64,000 nucleotides of DNA, taken from Trochalopteron elliotii. Taxonomy: Eukaryota > Chordata > Aves > Passeriformes > Leiothrichidae. The first letter of the stretch is position 1; every line of letters begins with the position of its first letter. A program made the position numbers and the translations under genes. The stretch is taken from NCBI GenBank assembly GCA_024734555.1, contig JANPWX010000247.1, positions 398,473 to 462,472 of the forward strand. The letters run 5' to 3'. Under the pieces are notes generated by a model that worked only from the letters and a program-made list of their open reading frames with translations, had not been told where the DNA came from and did not search any database. Shown here piece after piece: positions 28,801 to 40,730 of this stretch.

Positions 28801-31800
28801 TAGACCTAATTATGCCTGATTTCCTATGCATCTGCCCCTCATGGCTGATTGACTTTGGTGTGCAAATTGGGGTAGACTTCTGCCATCTTTTTGCTGCACA
28901 TCACATAATTACAGAGTTTCTGGCTCTGATGGATTCTCTCCTTTCTAATAAGAGGTGAGCCTATGGCAGTTATTCTTTCACCTGAGAAACTGGGAACTAG
29001 GTCTCCCTTTTCTACCTGAATGTTCTTGGGTTTTCTTGAATCCATTGAAGACAGAATTATCTGTGACCTCTCTGCCATCAGTCACATTTGAGATCTATTT
29101 TCACACAGAGATCTATTTTCTAATTAGTGAGATTAACTTAGACCATGTATGAAATTGTCTTACAGAAATACATCAACTGCATTACATGAAAAAAGGAAAA
29201 TTATTAAATTCACATTTTTAGAAAGACAGGTGAAGTATGTTATAATCTTTGAATTTGGAGAAGTTCATTGAGGCCCCAAGAGGAGACCAGAACACACCTG
29301 GAAACTGAGATTAAAAACTGTGACACTGCAAACCATAAAATAAATTTGTGATAATACCACTGGACTTTGCAAAGCAGTGGCATCCAGCTCGCTCACAGAA
29401 GCTCCTATGGGTTTTACTAAGGCTATGATTATGTAGGTGAACCAAAATAGAAGGTGGTTAAAGAACAAAGGCAGAACAAAGGCAGGTAACACTAATGAAG
29501 AGGTTATAGGATAAAAACCCACACTGCTTCTCCACGCTGCAGCAAACAAATGGCACAGCCTAAGACAATGTTCAGCATTTTGATAAAGATTCAACACCTG
29601 CAGTAGACTGGAGAGCCACCCAAGACATTGCTCATGCCAGTACCCTGGGCAGAGATGAAGCAGTGACACTGCTACACCAAAGGAATTCTTCATGGTGGGA
29701 GGGTCAGGGAACCATGTTGTGACAGGTAAAGCACACAAGCTACTGACTGCTATTAGACAGGGTCACAGAGTGAAAGCTAAGAAACTAATGGGACTGTGCT
29801 TATGTTGGAAACTGGCATCCAACTGCCTTGGTGTCAGTTAGAGCCAGAGATGGCAAAGAAAAGAATCCTGATATTTTGCAGTTTTAGGACCTGTCACTTG
29901 CTTGGCATCACACGCATATACAAACAGAGAGACACACACACCCATAAACTGGGGGACAAATGATTTAGGCAGCAGCCTCACAGGAGGTGGTCCTGCTGTT
30001 GAGTGAGTTTGTTACTGTGAATAGAAGTAAACCAGCAAAAAAAAATAATAATCCAACTTTCTTCAAATGCTACACCACCAAAGAGCACATTTTGCTTAGG
30101 GAGAGAGAATTTCTATGATCTCCCCCAGTGAAGTTGGCATCTTTCTCTACAGCTATCAACCTGGCAGTCACTCACGCCCAGACATACAGTCCTCACAAAC
30201 CTATGCTAAGCATTTCCACAGGAAAAGGCTGTTCAACAATTTGACAGCAGACCTTTTTGGTAAGCGTAGACAGAGGGTCTACGAAGCAAAACAATCTGAA
30301 GTGCAGCATCACATCTGTATGGAGACTCTACAGATTCAGCCAACTAGCAGACAGAAAGAAAGGCACGTTTTGGTACCACACAGCCATTAGGGTATGATAT
30401 GATCGCACTGATCCTTTATAGTCCATTCAGTTTGGAGTGTGCAATCATGTCAGGGATAATATTCCAATGTGCTGAGGTTAATTGCTTAATTTATGTTTAT
30501 CCAAGCTGATTTCAGGCCTCCCAAATTACATACACCCTTAAAATATTGAAACATCTCCTGACAGCTGTAATAAGTTAGCCAGCTCTTGTAATTTACAGAA
30601 AGGAGACAGCAAGGACAAAACTACAGCACAGTAATTTCTGGAGGTAGATACTGAAAGCACAAATGGGCACAGCATACATTTTCAGAGGGTGAAACTGCTA
30701 TTCTGTGCTTCAGAATTAAAATTCTTGAACTGGCAATGTATTAATGCTTTAAAAAAATAAAAAAGGAAGTATCATCCTGAGACCATAGTTAAGAGTTTTG
30801 CATGGATGACACAGTTATGCATTGCTTCACTTTCTACTGGGAAAGCCCCAGCTGCAGAACAATGTTGAGCAGTAGTAGTCATCATCTTTCAAGACAGATA
30901 CAGAATAAATCAGAGACAGTTTAAAGGAAATTATGATATCAAGAAGAAGAAAGTCTGACCTGTGAGTAAGGAGTGAGGTACTCGGTGGTCGAAGATGGAA
31001 AAGAGAAAGCACTGAGATAAAATTCTAATATTCTAATATGCAAATATTTGTGGAAAAGGAAGACAAAGATTGACTGTCCTCATGTCACTAGGGATGAACT
31101 GAATATGCATGTCATCACAGATTACAAGAAGTTTCAGCTAGAAAATAATCTGCTTTGATTTTTTAAAATGTCCCAGCAATATTTTACCATCTCTATAAAA
31201 TACTGAAGCAAAAAGAATGTTCTCAGATACAATCTGAGTATCTTAAAAGCTTGATTATTACTGAAGATGAATGAGAAGGTTGTTCTCTTTACTTCTTTAG
31301 TCTGCTGTCCTGCAGAAGTCTTTAAAAAATAGTTCTTACCAGCAGTTCAAAAATTATATATGGGAAGTTCTAGTGATAGCAAAATTATATCCCTTTTTGA
31401 CTGGCTTTTTAATCCTTTAATGAAAGTTTGGCAGTATTCAGAAATAAGCCTGACCAAAAGTTCATTTTGCTAAGGGAGTGGATGCACCCACTTCACCACT
31501 GATGAGGAAATAACCTTATGCAATTCACTCATTGGGTAGATATTTATTTCTGATACAGTAATGGTCCACATGGTAAATATAATGTTAGTATTACCATAAA
31601 GCACAACTTTCAGCAAACACAGCTCCTCCACTTTTGTTTAATCCACTAACTCCCTACTGTCTGTTCTGTCCCACAAACATTGCTCTGCAAAACCTTTCCA
31701 TTACATCAGGTATGAACAAAAAGCTAAAACAAAGGTTCATTGACTTCCTCAGTCAGGGGCCTCATCACGCCTTCCTTGGGCACCTTTCATTGCAAGGGGT

Positions 31801-34800
31801 GTGTCAAGTATGCACGGGGTTCCTTGTCAGGCCACCAGCCAGAAATATGTGCTTATAAAGTACTATTGAAAAAGTTTAGTAAGTCTTGTTTTCTGATCTC
31901 ATTTTTGAAGCTCTTCTAGTGATTTTCACTGCTCAAGCCCACTTTCATCAATGTAGTTATTAACAGTCACTTTAAATGAAACAAGATGAAGATGCCTGCA
32001 ATAAAATAATAGTGGCATTCAACCACAGTGGAATTTGTTCCAGTTCCCTCTCCTGAAACAAATGGGACCATACTGAAATCAATAAAAATGCTTTAAATTT
32101 GAGAGTTTTTTCTTTTTAAGTGTCATCCCATGGTACCATCAGTTTCTTTTTCACTTAGGAGCTGTAATCTGATGTTTCTGTCTATGGGGATGGTAAGGAT
32201 TTCATCAGAGAGAACAGCTATGCTAATAATGTGGAACAGAACACTAGCAGCAAGAAAATACAGTCTGTTCTTGATTTTAAGCTGAATTTGCCTTAACTTG
32301 GTGAACTGTTGGCTGCTTTGAACTTGAATATGTTTTGACTTGGTAACAAGTAAAAGGTAATTTAAAAATCCCCACATGCTGTGTTAATGGGGCACATGCA
32401 TGGGAAAAGTTTAGGAAGGTAGCTTTTGCTTACCTATCTGTTATGCATAGCTGGAAACCTGAGCAGCACCACCAGAGACTTTTAAAACTAATTTATTTGC
32501 ATTTCAGTCCCAACCTATCCACATTTATAGTATAGTGTGTAGCATAGTCCAGATGAAATTGATTAAGTGCATCCTGAATTTCAAAGCCCTTCTTGTCCAG
32601 TCATATTTGTTAAGAGCTTGACGCACAAGCAGCTTTGCTGTTTCCCGAACAAGTTCAGGTACAACAGGACTGGGCCTACCATGTCTCATGTTGATTTTCT
32701 GATTATGATATTTTATTACACTTCATTTATACATTGAAACCATTTCTTTTTTTCTGCAGTGCTTCCTGTTGGCAACGTGCCACTGTGTGAATGGCATATA
32801 GTCTTGACTCCTTTTGTAGTATCGTGTGGTCTAATGCCAACTTTTTGTTTAAAAAGGGTGTGAAAGGATTTGGTCTATGAGAAAATGATGCTAAGCATTA
32901 GCTGTGACATCATTTGAGTACCTGCCTCACGAATAACCCCGGATACTCTCAGAGATACAGAATAGAATAGATTTTTTTTTAATCAATTTCGGCAAGAATT
33001 ATGCTATAAAATCCCAAATGTCCTTTCTGTCTTTAGTTTCTAGCTTAAGTAAAAGTTTTGTTCTTGTTCATAAATAAATTTTAGCTGATACCAAATACCT
33101 AACTACTATAAATATATGCTCTGGACAAAGGCCAACTATGATAACAATACTTGGCCTTAGTAAGTGTCAAATTAATTTCCAAAGCTGTTTAATGTGGTTA
33201 TCAATTTCCCATCGTTATTTGTTATGCAGTGTTGCTAGGTGCTCTTGTAACACCTGTGATACAACCTCTGCTCAGCTGATTTTGTGAGTTTTCCTCTGGG
33301 AATAGAAAGCTTTTAAAATGCATAGGTTGTGTTACAGCAATAAAAACATCACAACAGAAATCACGAATAATTTTTTTTTTCAGATGAAAATGAAAATGCC
33401 AATAATCTAGTTTATTTTCTAATTACTTAGACTTTCTTCCTTGGAATGAGTATTAATTTCAATTTTTAAAAAAATGGCCATAAATGGTTCCAAGATTTGA
33501 ACATGAAGCTAACAAATTAAGAATTAACAGAACTTAATTGAGTACTTATTGTCATGTTCCCTTCATAAGATGTTTTTTTGTGGAACAGGCAAAACAAAAT
33601 GTTATTATTATTTAGCTCCATTGCTAATTTTTTGTAAAAAGTTTAGGTCTCAAGGTAAGGTCTTAGGCTCTTAGAAACCAATGGAGTTACTTTTAAAAAG
33701 TAGTTTCTAATGTTGCTCTTTTCCTAAGGAGAATATGTCTGTTAATAAGAAATGACAGAATCATCATTAATTTTATTAATTTTCTTGATAGACTATTCAT
33801 TGCCTCAGGTATATGCCACAAAGACAGAATAACAAAGAAGCAGAAGATTTAAGAATAAGCCATGCCCAAATGACTATGGGGTAGCAGAAAGATGATGTGG
33901 GCTTCTCTGTGTGAGTTCACACATCTGGTTTGTGTGTATCTACAGAGGGATCTGCAGAAGGGATTGTAGAAGAAACTGGCAGAAGGACTACAAGATAGCT
34001 GTGTGCAGATTAAGGCCCCCAGAAGAATAGAGAAGCCCAGAAGGTAGCAGGCAGCTGACACACAAGCAATAGAGCTGAGCTTGGCTAGACACTTGTGCTA
34101 CTCTGGCAATACCAACTATTTCTGAAGACTATTTGATTATTCGGTGTGCTCTGGCTGCTTTAAGATGCTCCAGAGTAAATCAAACCAAATAAACCTTTTT
34201 TCCATAACTATCGAGTTAAAGCATGAAAAAGCAGAAATTGAAGTAATTTTCACGCTCAAATGATGTATTGTTCATCTCTTTAATGTGCTACTTTTTCATT
34301 AACCTTAATTACAGGTTTCCTTGGTTTATCATTTTTAGTTTAGGAGTAATAACAACAATAACAAATAAGGTCATCTGGAAAAAAATTGTCTGGATTTTAC
34401 TCTACATTATGAAATCCATTTTCAAGTAGTTTTGTCAGGGACTAATTCCCAGCATTGGTTAAAACAGCTTTGGCGGAAAATTAGATCTTTATTAAATGCA
34501 CATTTTAGATTTCTGGGGAAAATCTTGTTTTCTTTTAAATTAACTAATTAAATACTCAGAAATAGTCTCTTAGCCAAAAGCTGAAAAGCCTCACTTTGGA
34601 AATACTCCCATATCTTCCTATGGGAGCTGTAGCTCAAGTGACTCATTGTCCTCTATTAGGAGTTGCTCTCTGTAAGGACACTGCAACTCCAAGGAAGCAC
34701 TGCAGGCAATTGACACAACAGGAGACTGGCAGACATAATCACAAGCCAAACCTGAAACCTTGGGTACAGCTCCAAGGAACCAGCAGGGTGACATTTTCTA

Positions 34801-37800
34801 GACTCTAGCTTTTGGAACTCTTAGGGAATAGCTGGAAATGTGGCTTCCTCTTGTATTCCAAGATTCTACACCTTTTCCTGCAACATAATACTTCCAAGAG
34901 CAATGGAATAAAAATTACTATCAACTTGTGTTTCTCCTTGCTCCTTTGAAACTGAAATTATTCATACACCAAACTAGACAGGGAACTAGACAGGGTTTTG
35001 ATACTGTGGGAGTTTGGCACCAATAGTACTGGTCCTACTATCTTCCAGAAGTGTCATCTGACAGCTAACTTAAATCATGTTATACCCGGTGTCTGCACAT
35101 CTGTTTGCAAACGCCAATTAGAATTTATATAACCCTAAACTATATTGTAAAGAAAGTTCATCCACAAAATATCCATCAGCACAGAGTAATAAACAGTCTT
35201 ATCTTACATTAGGCTTCCACTCTTTCCCGTTCAACATATGGTTTCACTTTGAAAGAGCAGACTTACAATAAACGGTATCATCAGTAGGCTGATAAATGCT
35301 GTAATTCATACCAGGATGTCTGTTTGAAGAAGGTTTCCCATGCCTAGGCAATGCTTAATTGCTGTCTAAAATATTAACTTTTGCTATACATTTAGGCACT
35401 GAGTACTGCATATAGGAAAAGAAATTACTTGCCCATCTCTCCAACAATTTTAGTTTTTCATGTACATGCTGGTGTTTGGATACTTAACAGAGATGCTAAC
35501 CTCAAGATTCCTTGCACTTAAGAGATAAATGGAATCTTAACTCTACCTCAATGGCCCTGGGTTTGCTGCTTTTGTAATGTGGCACATCAAAAGTTCTGAG
35601 TAATGGCATTTACATTTCACAGTGCAAATGCAGTGGAATCACCAGGTCCTACACTGGGTACTGCAAGGCTCCTGAAGACCTACTGGTCCAAATGAAGACT
35701 TGGGCCTGCCTGTATGAAACATTTTGCTTGGAGGTCAGAGGAGGTGCAGAGGTGACAGAAACCCCTGAGGTTTCCTTGTGACTTTTAAAAAGTTTTTCTT
35801 CTTTTTGTGACATCACCAAAATACATACAGTTTCCACTTGAACCATCAGTGCCTTTTGCCTAGGCAGTGCAATAGGTCACTGCAGTGAAATTATTTCTCT
35901 GTGGTAACTGTGGATGTATCTACACAGCTCCCAAAAGTGACAAACCACACATATCTTCAAAATAACAAGGCTAGTGTACGTCTACACTCAGTGCTTTTTC
36001 TTACTGAAAAATGAGACATGTCTTTATAGACATGAGTCTGCAAAGAAATGCTCCCAGGAGAGTGCTCAGGTAAGTCATATACAGAGTGGCATGAAGACTG
36101 AGCACAATGTGGAGTCTGCCTGGTGATGTACTGCCATGACCTGTAAACATGGAAAAGGATTAAAGTTCTATCAACATGCTGACGTGGGAGGTTTATGACT
36201 AAGTCAATCATCCTGTTTAAAATGCAAACTTGCACTCATCAGAAAAACATACAAAGGCCTCTAGTAGTGCCTGGAGCCAGAAATTTCCATGTTCTGCTCA
36301 CACAGAGCAGCTGGCAAAGGCAGACTCTGAAGATGAAACAGAGACAAGGCAAGAGATGATGGGACTAGAAAACCCAAGTGGTATGGGATTCTAAATCTAG
36401 CAGAAATCATCAGCCCACTTCTCATGTTGGATGCAAAGCTATGCCTCAGGACAGCAAGTCCTGGATCACTTGGCAAATGAAAGAGCAAAACCTTAACCAA
36501 GCTTTTCATCAATCTTATCACTTTATTAAATATAATAACACTAAGATAATAAAAATATATTTACTAAATATGTACTATATCTTTACTAAATATTATAAAT
36601 ATACTATAATAAATACAATTAATATACTATAATAAATATAAGATAATATAGCATAATATGATACAATATGTAATAAATACATAATTAATGTAATAACATT
36701 AAGATACCTTTTGTAACACCCTCAGATGAATGATGTCACAATACAAATGCTGATCCTGAAGGTATATGCCAAAGAAATTACATTTGGGGGAGTTCCAGCC
36801 TCAGCTGGGAACTGGGAAAGAAACAATTCCCCATGTAATTGTCATTCTTGCACATTTTTTGGCATGGCACCATAAGAGCACTGAAAGTGCTTTTTCTTCT
36901 ATGTCCCCAAATCAAAGCTTTATCAGCTAATAGTGGAGATATTTGGACATCCAGACAGGATGGAATGAACAGTTTCTCCTTCAACTTCTTGATAAGTGAA
37001 TAGCATTCCAAGCTGGTATCAGGCTTTAGGCTAATGAACTACCACATTGGCTTGGGAAGGCAGGGTACCTGAAAAAATCTAGATTCACTGTCAAATTCTA
37101 CAGCTTCAAAATCAGCCTGTAACTGAATAGACAAGCAGAAATTGGGTACAGACTGATGCCTGTTTATTAAGCGCTTCTCTGTTTTTCACTTTGCAGTGCA
37201 CAATGAAAACCAGTCTCAAAAGACTACCAATTTAAGAGGCCTGTAAAGAGGCCTACATGATCTTCATCATGTATGAAGATCACATGATGAATAGCTCATT
37301 GTGAATTCAGAAAATTTTAATGACTTTTAAGTTTTTTTCCTTATTCTGGGATCACCTGTTTGTTCCATTTGGCCATTTCTGACATGGATTTTGCTTCCTC
37401 ATTCCATGTACACCCAAAGCTCTCCAAGTTTAGCCAGAGAATCAGGTGTCCAAGAAGTAGGATAAGTCTTGTCATAGTAATTTCTTGCAGCAACAGTGTC
37501 TTCAGTTGATCAACATTAAAGTTTCTTACAGTTGTTTCCTGTTTAGTTGCAACCTGTTTAACCTGTAAACAGTGCATAGGCGCTTGTGGAAATGAGGGAC
37601 TTAAGAGTCTTATGCAGGCCAGATCAATCCAATTTTTTAGCAAACAACCCTACTGAAATTCATTCCCATATTCATGGACATACATTCTGCATGTTTTATA
37701 AAAGCCAGGCTATCTGCATATTGCCTTTCAGAACTAATATCATAGTTCTGGTAAGACTGCCAGGAGAAATGGGATACATTTTGGCCATTGAAATGTTGCA

Positions 37801-38990
37801 CTGGTTTGCAAGACATTATGTGCTCTCCAAACAAGGTATAAGGCACAGATCCATTACAGGATTCCTAAACAGCTCCCCCACAAGCAAATAAGGAGTGAAT
37901 AATTGCATTTGCATTCCTTAAAATTTTTAATTTTCATGGGTTTACATAAAAAAACAATTGCTTAAAATTTGGAACATGTTTCTTGAAACTTTTGAATATC
38001 CATATGGGTGTTTTTGTGCTTTTGCTTTTTTGTAGTCTTGGATTTCAACATCAATTGTTCCCATGGTAATGTTCAACACCGTTGTCTAAACACAGTCTGG
38101 TATTGCCTCAAGCGTGTTTTGGCACAATGACTTCTTTTAAGTGATGTACGTTTGGGTTGTTTTGGTATGGTTTTGTCTTTCAGTATGTCAATACTTAAGC
38201 AAATGGCTGAGACTGTAGCTTATTACACACACTACATCATAAACAATCATGTTTCTCTTCTATTTTGTATTACCCAACTCTATGCTTACATCTGTTGTCT
38301 ACAAGCACACTGAGCCAGTGCCATCTTTACTCTGTACGTGTGTGATTAACTCAAAGAGGCACTGACTCACTCCTGAAGCTTTTAGCATCTTATTCAAAAT
38401 TAACATGAAAAACAATCAACATTTTTTACTTAAATACCTAGCCGGGACATACATATTGTGACTGTAGTTTCTTTCAGCATCAATCTTAAATACTGAACTG
38501 CAGTTAATTAAAACCCTGTCTGTCCTTCAGATGTCTTTCCTGCTGTTGTGTGTGGATAATGACATAGTAGCTTCTCACTTCAGTGGCCAAACTAAACAAA
38601 TGGAAAATAATTCTGGTTTGGGTAGAACGGAAAACATTTTAGTCAACCCAAAACAAAAGAGTTTATTTTTATTTCTTTTTATGCATCACCTGGAAAATCA
38701 GCTTTTAAATGGAAATGTAACATCACAACTATAGTTTCGTCCCAGTTTTGCAGCAAGAACATACACAGTCCTTTTCTTTATTGTTTTCAGGTGTCCAGAA
38801 AACATTTCTTATTAAGTGGCATATGACTTTGTTAATAATTACTACGTTCTGCGAGCACGTTTCTCAGGAAACATTTCTCAGGAAATCTATTATTTGCTAC
38901 GAACAGAGTTCCCTAGTCTGCTGGATTTTAAGAAGGGGAACCCCATTTAATTTTTCTCCCTGTGGCAAAGAGGAACTTCCCGCAGTTTAT
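25801..38990. other. Intergenic stretch, no gene supported
   Basis: This is the AT-rich space between the last TC2N poly(A) candidate and the CpG island. Open frames such as 27980-28309 (+, 109 codons) and 29265-29738 (-, 157 codons, hydrophobic) have no splice context and match no family I recognise. Short perfect hairpins occur near 28612 and 37257. An AT-only tract at 36.53-36.71 kb is listed separately. Confidence 0.55.
36527..36705. repeat. AT-rich low-complexity tract
   Basis: About 180 bases are almost only A and T, with degenerate repeats of a TACTATAATAAATA-like unit (copies near 36601 and 36625). Likely low-complexity sequence or an eroded minisatellite. Such tracts can act as matrix-attachment or easily melted DNA, but nothing here proves that. 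Confidence 0.7.
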
Positions 38991-39029
38991 TATCTTCTGT
39001 TGCGGGGATTAATTTTATATTCAGCTGCC

Positions 39030-39870
39030 TGCGCACCCCAGCAGCTCCTGTTCACAACCAGCTTCGCCCGGGCGAGCAGCGGCGTCCCGCAGCCGCCACC
39101 GCGGAGCTGCCCCGGGCACGACTCCCCCGCCACCCCGCTCTGGGAGGGGCGGGCAGCGAGGCCGGGGCCACTGCCCTCGGCAGTGCCAGCCTGTGTCTCT
39201 GCCCGTCCCCTACGAGCTGNNNNNNNNNNNNNNNNNNNNNNNNNNNNNNNNNNNNNNNNNNNNNNNNNNNNNNNNNNNNNNNNNNNNNNNNNNNNNNNNN
39301 NNNNNNNNNNNNNNNNNGCCCGCAGGGAGACAAGATGGCGCCCGTCCCACGCCGGCGGCCGCGCTCTGCGCTCCTCCCGGGCCGCCCGCCGCAGAAAACA
39401 AACCATCCTCTTGATCTCTCCTGCCACGCAGTGGCTGCTGTGGAGAACTGTCGGAAAACCGTGTGTCAGGCCTCGGATAAATCGGGAGGTTTGAGGGCAG
39501 ATTTAGTTCCCCGCCCTGTTGTGGTTAGTTCGAAGTGCAAACACACCCCTCTACTTTCTCAGTTCCGGCTCCATCCAGGCTTGCACATCGACACACTCCG
39601 GAGCCAGCTCACAGGTTATTCGCAAGCTCCTCGGCTGTTCTTTTCTTTTAGGGGGGAAATAAACACTAAGAGTGATGAGTTTGATTTATGCTAACACCGC
39701 TATTATCTGTTAAACTGAGCACGGGGCCAGAGCCGCATCGGAAGCCGGGAGCGGCTGGTGCTAGTCCGAGGCGGCAGGACCAGGGCTGGCCCACAAAACA
39801 CTGCCCGCATCAGGGCTGCCGAACCCATCTCCGCTCCTTCAGGGGCCGTGTGCCTCCCTCGCAGTGGTGC
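39030..39870 (+). promoter_or_regulatory. CpG island promoter with Sp1-like and YY1-like motifs
   Basis: Dense CpGs run from about 39,030 to 39,420 on both sides of the N run, and thin out to about 39,870. GGGGCGGG (Sp1-like) lies at 39146-39153. AAGATGGCG (YY1-like) lies at 39332-39340; in the + orientation this motif often sits just downstream of transcription starts. No TATA box is seen. The island lies directly upstream of the CATSPERB-like segments and points the same way, so it may be that locus's promoter, or the promoter of a non-coding RNA. The ATG inside the YY1 motif opens a 119-codon frame that looks like GC-rich chance coding. Confidence 0.7.
39220..39317. other. Assembly gap (98 N)
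   Basis: A run of unknown bases sits inside the CpG island. This is the usual place for a gap because GC-rich bird DNA sequences poorly. The true length and content are unknown, and a transcription start or first exon may be hidden here. Confidence 0.99.
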
Positions 39871-40509
39871 TGAGCAGCACTGGGCTCTGTGGGCTTAGCA
39901 AGTGCTTGTCAGCTCCAGTCTTAAATGGGGAGTGGTGTTGCATGGTACCGACACCACTCTAGGGACTGCCACAGTTGAAAGCAGAAACAACAGCTATTAG
40001 GGAGTCAACAAAAGCAATTCCTATAGGTAAGTAAGTAGCCCTATATCCTCTTATAGATGATTCAAAGGCAATTAGGCTTTCTCAAATTGGTTTGGCAATT
40101 TCAGCACATGTTGCTGCTTTCAGTCAGGTGAGAGAACCTGCTGCTTCCCTCGTTGCAAAGGTCATGAATAAGGAGTCTCTTTTGATTTGTAATTCACAGA
40201 ACTGGATTTATGGTGTCCACAGGGTCTTTGGTGAGGAGCCATCTGATGCATTTGGCTGATGAGCTGGAAACATACAGGTTTAATCACTATTCTGACCTAC
40301 CTCAGAACAGACATCGATTGGGAAATACTTCTCTTCATCAGCCCCCCTACTCTTACCCAAAGATATACAGACTACATTAGGCTAGTTCAAATTTACTCCA
40401 TTGTCCAGGAAGGCTTTTAAGTCTGTGGTTTGCCTTCCATCCCATTTCTAATACTACTTGGCAGAATGAATTCCTGATCTTCCTTGAAAAGGAATTCTCT
40501 CCATTTAAG

Positions 40510-40730
40510 GTCACAAAATGTACAGTCAGGATGGTATTAATTTTAATTTATATGTCCAAGAAAAGTACAGTTTAAAAATATGGCTTAGTAATGCCATTTC
40601 ATTTGCTGAAAAAAATGAGTTTTCATGCTACTTGAAAGGCAAGACTGATGGCCCTGTGCTTCCAAAAATTCAAATACTCATGTGCAAAACAGATGGTTTT
40701 TGGGTTGACTTCTCCATCTTTCTAGCATCC
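40510..40730 (+). pseudogene. CATSPERB: CATSPERB-like segment 1 (N-terminal part)
   Basis: After a possible acceptor (CTCTCCATTTAAG) the frame reads HKMYSQDG, N-L-Y-V-Q-E-K, S-L-K-I-W and later P-K-I-Q-I-L-M-C-K-T-D-G-F-W-V-D-F. It aligns almost without gaps to the human region around N-K-G-F-P-Q, K-L-Y-L-F, L-K-I and N-G-I-F-H-F. Shared positions include K, Q, L-Y, L-K-I, P, G and two F. No good GT donor is visible before the frame closes, which fits decay. Confidence 0.5.

Noticed and set aside
29265..29738. 157-codon minus-strand hydrophobic frame
   Set aside because: Longest uninterrupted frame in the window without N, but it has no splice context, no CpG island and no family resemblance. 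This length can occur by chance in 64 kb.
38748..39494. 248-codon + frame across the CpG island
   Set aside because: It runs through 98 N, which hide stops, and joins AT-rich non-coding-looking sequence to island sequence. Its length is an artefact.
39335..39694. 119-codon + frame starting at the ATG in the YY1 motif
   Set aside because: The ATG is part of the YY1-like core, the N-terminal part is R/P-rich as expected of any GC-rich frame, and it matches no known protein. Treated as 5' UTR or chance.
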